A DNA stretch of 32,423 nucleotides, from IMG/VR virus record IMGVR_UViG_3300022072_000075, positions 1 through 32,423 of that record. The stretch is one strand, 5' to 3'. Shown piece by piece: positions 9,701 to 17,600 of the stretch. The notes below the pieces were generated by a model. It was not told the origin of the DNA. It worked only from the letters and a program-made list of their open reading frames with translations, and did no database searches. Numbering within the stretch: position 1 is the stretch's first letter; each line of letters opens with the position of its first letter. The translations under genes were made by a program, and so were the position numbers. Source of the stretch: a virus.

Positions 9701-10482
9701 CCGACAGCCCCCAAGGCAGCCCCAGTTCCGGCTCCAGTAGCTGCTCCAGCTGCTCCAGCGGCCAGCACTTCGCCAGAATTTACTATAGCGCTTAATTGAG
9801 AAGATATAGAACTGACTAAAAGCGTGCTCAATACTGTAGGATTTTGCATTATACCTTTAATAGCACCCCACGTACTCTTCCCGTTTTCGTTATAAGTTTT
9901 TTGCCAATCCCTCATTTCGTCGGATCCTACATTTTTTTCCCCTACTTCTTTTTGTTTTTTAAGGAATTTTAAAATGTCTTTAGACTCAACGTCTGCGCCT
10001 TTGTTTATAACATCAAAAGCGTCGTCAGCAAGCTTACCTTGGCTCCATCCTTCTTTACCCGCTCTATATAAATCAGAAAAGTAATCTACTACGCCCCAAT
10101 CCCATTCGCCATCATCTTCTCGTAACTCCGATAAACCATCGTCCAATGCTAAATCCGTGTCGGATGCTTTTTTTACGCCCGCACCCGCATCCTGAGTTGA
10201 GGGGGTTTGCTTTCCCGGCCCTTTAATTAATTCTGCTTCAGGAAAGTCTTGTAAAAACTTATCTGTTTGATCTATGTCAACCTCAAATTGCTTTTTAGTT
10301 CTAACGTCTTGATATACATTAAAATCTTGTGAAATCTCTTGTGGAGCTTCCTCTACAACAGGCTCTTCTATTTGCTCTTCAAATAAAACAGCATTTGGGA
10401 AGTCTATAAAAAATTGCTCTTTGCTTTCAGCGTCAACTTCATATTTTTTACCGTTATCTGGATTTATATAAATTTCAAACAT
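3799..10482 (-). CDS. Giant 2227-residue polyvalent internal virion/ejection protein with a metallopeptidase-like HEILH site
   Basis: This is the largest gene in the window. Residues 2-35 and 54-87 are two copies of a short repeat (F.[IV]Y ... K.[YF]EVD ... F..DFP.A.L). Residues 239-285 and about 330-405 are Gly/Ala-rich and hydrophobic, as in membrane-inserting ejection proteins. H630-E631-I-L-H634 fits the zincin motif HExxH, with acidic residues such as those in WDTEFLNVF further on as possible third ligands. A long charged helical region follows. From about residue 1820 the sequence (around SAVLQTISAINFLN, then QQSSRPDKISQQQ near 1960) matches my memory of a C-terminal block shared by giant marine phage proteins. 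It ends in a Lys-rich tail. I could not find a lytic transglycosylase motif like that of T7 gp16. Position after two smaller internal-virion-like genes supports ejection during infection; enzymatic activity is inferred. Confidence 0.8.
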   Translation of the reverse strand: MFEIYINPDNGKKYEVDAESKEQFFIDFPNAVLFEEQIEEPVVEEAPQEISQDFNVYQDVRTKKQFEVDIDQTDKFLQDFPEAELIKGPGKQTPSTQDAGAGVKKASDTDLALDDGLSELREDDGEWDWGVVDYFSDLYRAGKEGWSQGKLADDAFDVINKGADVESKDILKFLKKQKEVGEKNVGSDEMRDWQKTYNENGKSTWGAIKGIMQNPTVLSTLLVSSISSQLSAIVNSGEVLAAGAAGAATGAGTGAALGAVGGPLASITAAGGALTGAMVGTMAAMETGLTFGELLQEAVGDDLNEGAIKEFLNDPERLTDLKNKALKRGLTIGAIEGLTMGLAKGVGGKLAKAGFKKLAIGATTGVIEAGGGSLGEIGGRYVAGQEMDAGEIIFEGVAGLGGAPLTIASQATKLGKAIDKASINKIIKDTDYKNVTDAFKTADVGDAEINIAKIKNSTKIVDEQVDSKVISSELTEEEGIEIKNNFRKTQQAVNKISSLNFLKKDEINAVNLLKEKETLENKIKEVGDASLTSIESKRVEDINNSLTNIRVNTNLEATEGLAKELGFKEKVKTLKTTNGWIAAVAKETGLSIEEATKQLKDVSGVFIGDGRIFIDKEQAIKMESVSVGSHEILHPILNALIGDKSAQGAIVKDFKKSMTSKQIAYVDNFLKDNEIAPDQWDTEFLNVFSDGIIKNKIDYDKTTFEKLKDVITRLFRGQGFENISFDSGRDVFNFLKEYNTSIKETGKVSGVAVEAIKKAETTKGVKVKDAKTVDLQKSTEKKQKLTAEEDKTLANTVLEIKDLKKQNEEAAKKFGKEPIKSAKESRLEGEVLNKLKPTIDSFVEKRTKDLYDKIPQEAKKGITRQDFKESMTSDIATMVFEEYTQKQPLEKFIVNRGFLRSNDLAKRLGIESAEQGITRSLDATTQDGGGIQIEAQDTSQAIAEEATAEKETKSKLIKAETLLGSPAAIEMAKNEAISKIDKVPQGKLTFKNLEGLVAETFSRQLAIQVKKITDPKANLASMEMKFAQMFLQKNAKQLIKLLPEGAVLEAASENLLGTSTGVSNNILNNSNLYTKQERTTKKAGISPYVKNKDIKVEDFLEAIGIVDNKPVKGISPRDKTGQTIKGFLRLTEKLMSNSFARQILSETPGTENVVQDIAGGKSVFQFSKNVKNKSKKVKINSKAKENIKLGLEKLKTISNNDDVYNSFIDSVINNINNVDSLSDVIDVIFNAPKPLMSLRAYRELTAKLVVVVNKSLDKTIPSASNLVYKLINETKKFFKYQQQIVGFEYAQEDLINTIANAPDKESKAQAIKEFLIYAGRSIRSLKIDGIRTNELLFNKIIKNISENNKLNFNLEVKTEQLEGDNKPIKRTYITLDGVTVSGLTNIEAIKENWPGNKSAIDLQAESTISYLKKLIDRAKANGTIDQVIGMLTLLTADQRSAIRKVSKAGYEIKALGNEKSILEHETSADTIFKAFVEYAKTNDLKALDAVLEKAKVNLIPVPLDKILNEKGIKETDIARYSRPEFVDAANKYTGENKSNWQSSKEFEKGALQGLNKDFNNIIEENTGVTAKSIYSRAKAEAAGSSKGRILFGIPYSAQDFVGLLYRMLGKGKIGDNQMAWFKKNLLDPYAVAMNAISNERIKLAKEYKALVKSLKIVPKDLRKKLPGEPYTQEMAVRVYIWNKQGMKIPDIDQTDIDTLVKFVVDNQDLRDFSNSLININGVDGYVGPDKNWIAGTIDTDLIGGLNTTKRAKHLAEWQENADAIFTKENLNKLEALYGTKYRVAMENILARMKSGKNRPPGGDQLTNRFTDWISNAVGSIMFLNTRSAVLQTISAINFLNFSDNNVLSAGKAFANQKQFWKDFMSLMNSDFLVDRRNGLRINVNEADVAELAATSKNKAKAAISIMLKAGFLPTQIADSFAIASGGSAFYRNRINTYENQGLTAKEAEVKAMQDFRETAEESQQSSRPDKISQQQAGPLGRIVLAFANTPAQYARIIDKAIKDLKTGRGDRKTNISKIIYYGVAQNLLFSALQSALFAAAFNDEDEDEQNEKNIRIANGMLDSLLRGTGLAGSVLSVAKNAALRIVKESKKKGPKYEEAALELLRISPPISSKISKIRSAGRAISWEKDEMAEMGLRIDNPAFLALGNLTSATTNIPLDRAIKKAQNVNNALSKDSEIWQKIALIAGWSDWELGMNKKDKKKKGETIRINRGEDSKAKRKVIKINRD

Positions 10483-10488
10483 AATTAT

Positions 10489-12021
10489 CTATTGGTTTTT
10501 TCTATATGAAGTAGAATCTATTTCTGATCTATAGTCAGCTTGCCTTTTACGTAAGTATTGCTTTGAAGCTTCTCTATATGCTTCTGAAGTAGCATCTGAC
10601 CCATATTCTTCTCTAATAAGATCATTAACAAAACTTTCTACTTCTCCTCTACGCTTCATATTTACTGATCCTTCTTCTTTTAAATTATTATCTTTGTCAA
10701 CAGAGAATATTGTTAAAGAATCACCATTCCATTCAATTTCTTGAATTGTTTTTCCTTTATATTCTTTATTTAAAAAGAAAGATTTATTTTTCTTAGAATT
10801 AGCTTTTAATATGTCATCAGTAAAAGCTTCTGCTATTTTTATATCAACTTTTTTTCCACTCCCTTTTTCCCCGCTTTTGCCGGTAGAAACAGCTTTTAAA
10901 GTTTCTGTAGCTCTGTAATAAACATCTTTTTCACCACCTATATTGCCTTTTTTAAAGTCATTACCAAAAACATCTTCAATAATTTTTGGCTCCATTAATT
11001 TTTTTAAAGCAATTTCTTGATTTGGTATAGATAATTTAGAAATTTCGGACCAGTCAGCATCGTATTGCGTTTCTAGTATAGATTCTTTTTGTTGATCAGA
11101 TACGGTTAAAAAAGATTTTACTTCCGCGTCTACCAATGGATTTATTGTATTTGTTACAGCTTTAGTGTTTATAGTCTCAATTTGTCCTTGAACCTTTCTG
11201 CTTCCTATTTTTTTACCGTCTTTAATTATATCCTGATCTACTATTTCTAATTTAGCTGTATTTAAAAGACCAGGTTGTACTTTGCCGTTTTTACCTATAA
11301 TAAGCTTGCTAGCAGAATCTGCAGCTTCTTTTCTCATTTGATCTATTGGAAATATTAAATCCGATCCAGTAGTGTAGCTTGCAAAATTAAAATCTTGTGC
11401 GCTAAAAGGCGTGTCCCCTGTTCTTCCGCTGCCATTAACAACTATAGAGTTTGTTTTCGGGTCATAATAAGGAGTAAAATTGGCTTCGTCTGCCTGCCCG
11501 GCAAGCCCCATTAATACGCCTGTGTTATTTATTTGCCCAGCAGCATCACCAACAATACCATATTGTGCGTTCATCTCGGACGGACTTAACTCACTAAATG
11601 CTCCAACGTCCTCGCTAAGTTTACCTAAACCAGCCGCAGTCGTGGATAAAAATTGATCAACTCCTGCAATTTCTTGCAATAGTTCTTGTCTTCTTTCAGG
11701 ATCAGTTTCAGAAAATAATTCTATTTTCAAATCAGCACCATACATTAATCTTTCTCTAACGATGGGTTTAATGTTTTCAGTAAGAGTTGTTTTTGGCAAT
11801 TTAGAATTAAAATCAGTAGATCTTTTCAATGCAGCTAGTTGACCTTCAGTCATCATTTGTTGCATTTTTGCATTTTTTGCTTCTGCTTCTTTTCTACGAC
11901 GCTCTGCATTTTCGCCAGCTTTCATAATACCAGCTCCAACGCTTTGCCCAAAAGATGCAATACCTTGTGCTAATATCTCTCCTGATCTATCAGTAATTAT
12001 TTCTGGATTTCTATAACTCAT
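10489..12021 (-). CDS. Probable internal virion/ejection protein, 510 residues
   Basis: The 510-residue product begins MSYRNPEIITDRSGEILAQG, followed by a small-residue stretch (GIASFGQSVGAGIMKAGE) and a charged helix (ERRRKEAEAKNAKMQQMM). The middle is mixed and soluble; the last 60 residues are charged and helical (VESFVNDLIREEYGSDATSE). No catalytic motif is visible. It lies 6 bases before the 2227-residue gene and 16 bases after the 242-residue gene, in the position that gp15 occupies between gp14 and gp16 in T7-like phages. The size fits an internal virion protein that joins the ejected conduit. There is no sequence motif proving this; the call rests on gene order and composition. Confidence 0.6.
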   Translation of the reverse strand: MSYRNPEIITDRSGEILAQGIASFGQSVGAGIMKAGENAERRRKEAEAKNAKMQQMMTEGQLAALKRSTDFNSKLPKTTLTENIKPIVRERLMYGADLKIELFSETDPERRQELLQEIAGVDQFLSTTAAGLGKLSEDVGAFSELSPSEMNAQYGIVGDAAGQINNTGVLMGLAGQADEANFTPYYDPKTNSIVVNGSGRTGDTPFSAQDFNFASYTTGSDLIFPIDQMRKEAADSASKLIIGKNGKVQPGLLNTAKLEIVDQDIIKDGKKIGSRKVQGQIETINTKAVTNTINPLVDAEVKSFLTVSDQQKESILETQYDADWSEISKLSIPNQEIALKKLMEPKIIEDVFGNDFKKGNIGGEKDVYYRATETLKAVSTGKSGEKGSGKKVDIKIAEAFTDDILKANSKKNKSFFLNKEYKGKTIQEIEWNGDSLTIFSVDKDNNLKEEGSVNMKRRGEVESFVNDLIREEYGSDATSEAYREASKQYLRKRQADYRSEIDSTSYRKNQ

Positions 12022-12037
12022 TTTATTTATCTTATTA

Positions 12038-12766
12038 TTAACCCTTTGCTCCTATATATGAACCAGCAATATTACCTATACCGCTTATAGCTCCTGACCA
12101 CGCCGCTGCCCCAGCTTGGTTAGCTTGAGCAATATTCTGCCTTGATTGAGATTCTTGACCTGATAATCTATCTAATTTTTGCAGGTCCCTGTCTTCTTGA
12201 GCACCAAAGGTAAATTGCTTGCCCGCTGCTTCTGCTTGCTGCACTCTTTGAGCTTCACTCATTTGCACTCCTTGTATTCTTTGTCCTTCAGACATTTTCA
12301 TTTGTTGCAATTGACTTTCGCCTTGAGCTTTAAGCTTTTCGTTTTGAGCCTCTTGTTGTTCTATGCTTGCAGCTACTCCTTTTTTGCTTTGTAATGCAGC
12401 CTGGGCTAACGCAGTGGCACCACCAGCGCCAGATCCTGTAGCCCTAATTGTATCTAATGTATTTGCTAAAGCAATATCAGCTTCTTCAATTTGCATTTCT
12501 GCGGCTTGCGTAGCCACACCTAAACTTTCATATGGATTGCTTAATTGCCCGCTTAAATCCGAAGCTAAACCACTAACATTAGTGACATCGCCATAAGGAT
12601 TTATAATAGGTTGTCTATTATTTTCCAATGCTGTTATTTTAGCGTTTAATCTTCTTTTTTCATTAGATGCCGCTTTAGCTTGTTTTTTAGCTTTACCTCC
12701 GCCGATTAGTCCTCCTAATAACGATATTCCGGCCCCTATTGCTGCCGCTGCTACTACTCCTGCCAT
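12038..12766 (-). CDS. Probable internal virion protein, T7 gp14-like in architecture, 242 residues
   Basis: The N-terminal 25 residues (MAGVVAAAAIGAGISLLGGL) are Gly/Ala-rich and hydrophobic, followed by a Lys-rich helix. The centre is Ala/Gln-rich, and residues about 130-200 are a long coiled-coil-like Gln/Glu/Ala helix with two near-copies of a short unit (MKMSEGQRIQGVQMSEAQRVQQ region). The end is again Gly/Ala-rich (GAISGIGNIAGSYIGAKG). This architecture, hydrophobic ends around a coiled coil, is common in small ejection proteins that insert into the outer membrane. It starts two bases after the cupin gene's stop. Family knowledge comes from T7 gp14 and similar proteins; no homology search was possible. 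Confidence 0.65.
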   Translation of the reverse strand: MAGVVAAAAIGAGISLLGGLIGGGKAKKQAKAASNEKRRLNAKITALENNRQPIINPYGDVTNVSGLASDLSGQLSNPYESLGVATQAAEMQIEEADIALANTLDTIRATGSGAGGATALAQAALQSKKGVAASIEQQEAQNEKLKAQGESQLQQMKMSEGQRIQGVQMSEAQRVQQAEAAGKQFTFGAQEDRDLQKLDRLSGQESQSRQNIAQANQAGAAAWSGAISGIGNIAGSYIGAKG

Positions 12767-12767
12767 A

Positions 12768-13214
12768 TTATTTATTTTTTTTATTATATTCCTTAAGAGT
12801 AATAGAATACAAAAAGTTTTCTATTTCATCTAAATTTTCTGTATTAGTTGGATTTTTGTGCACATTTATAAACAAACAATCTTCTACACAGTATATTAAT
12901 CTTTTAGCCCCTTTTTTAGATTTTTCATAACAAGGCGCTATATGTTCTACCACTTCCCCGCAATCGTTAACAATTATTTTTCCTTTTAATAAAAACCAAA
13001 AATGATCTGTATGATGAAACGCGCTAACAACAATACTGCCAGCCTGCATTTCCATTTTTCTCATGTATAACTGGTCAGAAAAATCATGTGTAATAGGGAA
13101 GTCTTCATTATTGACTAAGTTTACGCCATCTCCGTAAAGCCCCTCTTTGTCATTGTTTTCTATTATAATATTCTCAAGGCTTTCTAACTTTTTATAAAAT
13201 TGAGTTAATTTCAT
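12768..13214 (-). CDS. Cupin-fold protein in the tail gene cluster
   Basis: The 148-residue protein contains a single cupin-like beta barrel. Motif 1 is at residues 59-82 (GSIVVSAFHHTDHFWFLLKG), with H67, H68 and H71 as possible metal ligands and the G before KIIV. Motif 2 is around 102-122 (GAKRLIYCVEDCLFINVHKN), with H119. The C-terminal helix (ENLDEIENFLYSI) is typical of phage cupins I remember near tail genes. It lies between a tail protein and the ejection genes, with gaps of 10 bases and 1 base, so it is a late product. A role in the virion or as a small-molecule/sugar-binding or isomerase-like enzyme acting on host surface glycans is possible; the ligand is unknown. Confidence 0.75.
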   Translation of the reverse strand: MKLTQFYKKLESLENIIIENNDKEGLYGDGVNLVNNEDFPITHDFSDQLYMRKMEMQAGSIVVSAFHHTDHFWFLLKGKIIVNDCGEVVEHIAPCYEKSKKGAKRLIYCVEDCLFINVHKNPTNTENLDEIENFLYSITLKEYNKKNK

Positions 13215-13224
13215 TTAATTTCGT

Positions 13225-14622
13225 TTAATACGAAGATACTACAAATTTAGATCCAACACTCCAAAGTTCTTTAGGTCCACCAACATTAGTTAAAGCATCA
13301 GTTGAAAAAGTAACAGTAGCAAAAAATCCTTTAATACCAGACATTTCATTACCCCATACGACTTCTTCTTCTCTTGCTGGGCTATTATTTATTAAGTTAG
13401 CAAAGTATTTGTTTTCTTTTCTATCAAAACCTAACCTATATATAACCCCGCTATCATTGTATGTTTGATTATAACTAGGCACTTGTGCCGTTGTATCGTC
13501 ATAGCTAACCCAACCATTATTTACATAATCATATTTTTGAGCATCAGAAACAAAACTTGTTACTTGCCATCCATTATCTCCTTCGTAATTTACTGTCTGA
13601 AAGTTTTTAGATACAGATGAGTTCTGATTAAAAACAAAAGTTATGTTTGAAGGAGCATATTCGCCGTAAAAAGTACCTCTATTGTTTCCGCTAGGATTGC
13701 TATAATGCTCGTATATGGAACCATTCTTAAAACTATAAAATTTATTCTTAAGACTTGTTATGTATGTTGGCTTATATGTAAAGAAACTATTCCACCCTTT
13801 AACTAATTCATCAAACGTTAACGTTGCATAGTTAGATGGGTTGTCAACATTTTCTTGCCAAGCAGGCGTGGTTTGTAATGATATAGTATAATTTTTATTA
13901 TGAATATCATAACCACCAACAATGCGCCCAGACTCACCTACGCTAGCCAGAGTGTCTCTAAAGTAATCCAGCATACCATAAGACGATATTTCTGTAATGC
14001 CGTCCATAGATAGCCTTAAAACGGCATTTCTGTCTTTATCTGTAAAGTATTTTTGATAACCATAAACAGCAAAGCTTTCTGGGTTTCTACTAATACCATA
14101 ATTTCCAGCATAAGGAACTATTTGTCCTATAACTAGTTGTGTCGATGTTATTGCTGCATTGCCTTCAGCAGAATATATAGCGTCTTTATCTATTAAAGCC
14201 CTACTAACTTTGTTTTCTTGAAAAACTATTAAGTTTGTATCTTCGGCATATAACTTTTGTATTGATCCATTAACAGGATCTAATGATCTAGTAATACTTT
14301 CACCGACAGAAAATTGATTTGTATTGTTTACACCTGTTCTTGAATTAAATATACCAGAGTATATTAAAGCATTAGAACGATGCTGCTGTTGAGATTCATC
14401 TTCAACTAAATATGCTTTTACGCCTAAATCTACTTGTGTATTGTTATAACCCCCTCTAATTCTTGATTCCTCAATAAACCAGTTGTTATCTCCAGCTGTA
14501 GCAGTTCCAGGAAAAGCGCTTTGATACGGGTAACCGTTTGGCCAAACAACCTCATCGCTTGAATTGCGAACCTGTTTTAACCAAAACGAATTAAAGTATG
14601 ATACTTCTATTGATGCTGCCAT
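13225..14622 (-). CDS. Tail structural protein, 465 residues, beta-rich
   Basis: The product starts MAASIEVSYFNSFWLKQV and is rich in Asn, Ser, Tyr and Gly with short beta strands. Motifs such as WFIEESRIRGGYNN, SRTGVNNTNQFSVGE, LYAEDTNLIVFQENKVSRAL and QIVPYAGNYGISRNPESFAV match a recurring tail protein of marine phages that I remember; this was not checked. The repeating strand pattern suggests a beta-propeller or nozzle-type fold, as in T7 gp12. It follows the 1196-residue tail protein by 37 bases and precedes the cupin. I infer that it forms part of the short tail or nozzle. No enzymatic motif is visible. Confidence 0.75.
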   Translation of the reverse strand: MAASIEVSYFNSFWLKQVRNSSDEVVWPNGYPYQSAFPGTATAGDNNWFIEESRIRGGYNNTQVDLGVKAYLVEDESQQQHRSNALIYSGIFNSRTGVNNTNQFSVGESITRSLDPVNGSIQKLYAEDTNLIVFQENKVSRALIDKDAIYSAEGNAAITSTQLVIGQIVPYAGNYGISRNPESFAVYGYQKYFTDKDRNAVLRLSMDGITEISSYGMLDYFRDTLASVGESGRIVGGYDIHNKNYTISLQTTPAWQENVDNPSNYATLTFDELVKGWNSFFTYKPTYITSLKNKFYSFKNGSIYEHYSNPSGNNRGTFYGEYAPSNITFVFNQNSSVSKNFQTVNYEGDNGWQVTSFVSDAQKYDYVNNGWVSYDDTTAQVPSYNQTYNDSGVIYRLGFDRKENKYFANLINNSPAREEEVVWGNEMSGIKGFFATVTFSTDALTNVGGPKELWSVGSKFVVSSY

Positions 14623-14659
14623 AATTTATAATCACTTATTTTTATAGATATTTAACATG

Positions 14660-17600
14660 TTAACAGCTGCATTCGTTTGCCCCTGTCACGTCTTGAGTGC
14701 CTCTTCTTTGAGAATCAATATCGTAAACATCGTAACAGTTGCTAAATACTCTTATGTTTTCTCCTTTGTTTAAATTATCTAAAGATTTAACGTATAGTTC
14801 TTGAGATGAACTAAAACAAGCTGGTTTGAGTATATAATAGTTATATACTGGAGGACAATCTTGCTCTCCTGTAACGGTAAATCCTATGCCTCCACCAACC
14901 GGATTTGCAACTAAACCATCTATTGTATAATAGAAGCCGTCTCCTCCAAGCACTAAATCGCGATCAACTAAGCCTGGTTGTTGTGCTGTAGTTTGTGTAG
15001 ATCTAAATCCTGATTGCCCAGTTTCACATTTCTTTAATCCGTAGTATGTAGTAACATCAGTAACGCCGTATTCTACAGAAACTCTATAATCAGAAAGTGC
15101 TTTAACATTATTAAAGGTATACGAAACAGTTCCGCTAAATCCTGAAGATTTTGTTTGTGTATCCAAAATAACATCATCCTCCATAAACCTATAAGTGGTT
15201 GTATAAAGTAAACTGCTGTTTAGTAATGTAACATTTGCAGTCATTACGTTGTTAGCCGGAACATCAACAACTCTAGTATCTTGTACTCCGTTTGTTGCAG
15301 GACCTTGAAGCGTTTGATAAAATTTATTAAACTGCTCCCATTCCAATACCCATTCTCCAGCGTGTGGAGTTCTTAAATTAAAGTATCTTGTTGTAACTTG
15401 CAATAAACCAAAAGTAACTTTTAATTCGCAAGGGTCCGAAGTTAAACCCCCAGCATCTTCTAAATTAACTGTTATTTGATAATTACCTTCTTGTTCTGCG
15501 GTACCATTAGGGTTTGTTAAAACACCAGAAACTTCATCTATAATAAACAAGTTATTGTTTTCAATAACCTCTCCGTTATAGCTAACGCTTGATATGCTCC
15601 AAGTTAATCCTTGAGTTGAGTCCACTAAAGATCCATTGTTTCCTTGGAAAGTATAAATAGTCCAAGGATCATTTAAATCTACTCTATTTAATAATTCTGT
15701 TACACAATTTGTAATTGTTGGGGCTACGTTTTGAACCGATCCAGTAAATTGTAATTGTTCTGTTGTACCTCCAACTACATCTTGACAATTAATTGTAAAT
15801 GTAAAAGATCTATTGCCTAAGTCGTAAGACGAGTTCGATCCATAATAAAATAAACCATTTGTGGCTATATCAAATTGATATGCTGAATTTAGTGTTTTAG
15901 ATAGTGTAAATTCATTGGTTCTATCTACTCCGTTGCCATCAATAACAGAACTAAAACTAAAGTTTACTTGCGTAGTTATTGGGACATTACTACTATCTTC
16001 TGTAAATCCACCGCTAACTACTTTAGTGCCTGACGTCATTCCTTCGTTTTGATTATACCCGCCATTTAAATTAATAAAGTAAGGCCCAACAAATCCAGAG
16101 TTTATAGCTTGATTTAATTCAGATATTAAACCAGTTGTACTAGTTTCCCAATATATATCTAATAAAGATACAACAGGAGAAGTTTCGTAAACACCCAATG
16201 TTACATTGTATGTAGCGCTGCCTATTACACCTATTGATTGTTGCGTACTAACTCTACCTATAAGCGGATTAGTTTCACTTTGGTAAAATTCAGGATATAC
16301 TAAATCTACACCTTGGGTTTCATTGTAATTAGTGTCATTTACAGTAGATATTGAAACAACTGTATCAGACAATATGCCAGGTTTATATTGCTTATTTAAA
16401 GTAGAATCCAAAGGATCTGGCGTTACTCTACCAAATATTTGAACACTACTTCTATATTGTCTTTGGTCAGGCCCAACTTCAGATAAATCTCTTGGAATTT
16501 TGTTTATATTATCGTTTATTAATACGATGTTTGCTGTTTGATCTATTTCGGTATTAAAGTTTGTTGTTCCACTTGGGTAGCCATTTAAAATACCAGGCAA
16601 AAATACATTATAATAATCTTGCTCTTGCTGTCTAACGACTATTTTGTATGAGTACCACCCCAATGGATTTGTTTCACTATATAAACCAGGATAGCCAGCT
16701 AAATCTGATCTTTCGCCTAAGCACAATGAGTTTACGTTTATATTGCCACATGGTATTGCTTTATTAAATAGCACCCTAAGCCCATATCCAGGCCAATTTA
16801 AAATATCACTTAGAGAACCGTTATAATACGGTAAATATATAGTAGAACTGCCATATTGTACTCCTTCTTCCGCAGTTGCGTCTGAGTTTTTATCTCTAGA
16901 TGACAATATAACAGAAGATTGTCTACCAAATTTATCGGATAGAACTATACCAATTTGATAATTTCTATTTTGTTTAGCAGTGTGATTTGGATATTCTATC
17001 TGGCTATCTTGTAGTTTTAAAGAATAACCAACACCGTAATCTATAGATTTAGGCGGCGACATTCTATTATAAAAATTGCCATATATTACTCTATTGCCTG
17101 AAACTTCTTGAGCTAATGCTTTAACAGGCACCATATCATACACCCTAGTTGTTTGATCAGCTGGCAAAGTTTTATATGGTTTTGTAGATATATAAGTAAA
17201 ATCATAAACAGTTTTATCTACATTTGACTGCATTTTTGTTAAAACGTTATTTATAGGAACAGACTCTACTACTTTTATAGCTAAACCATCTGATTCTTTG
17301 TATAGTATTTCTAAATCAGTTATATGTAAATCACTATCTGGATTTGTTGTTTCAAAAGGTATATTTAAACCTATTTGGGTTACATTGTTTTCAACAAATT
17401 GCACTATAGTACTTCTATAGGCTTCATCTTGATCTCCATTTAAAAAATAACCTTGTTGTTTAGGTATAAAACATGGCTGTGTAAACGGAGCAATTATAGA
17501 ATATTCTCCATCATCAAACTTATACCTATAACTAAATCTTACGAATTTATCTTGTAAAAAGTTTGGATCACCAGCCCAGTTAACGTTGTAATCAGGATTA

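Noticed and set aside
3799-10482. Lytic transglycosylase domain in the giant protein, as in T7 gp16
   Set aside because: I could not find the catalytic Glu-Ser context or the following conserved motifs by eye.
14652-14663. Perfect 12-bp palindrome TTAACATGTTAA at the end of the large tail gene
   Set aside because: It overlaps a stop codon in A/T-rich sequence; one copy only, so chance is likely.
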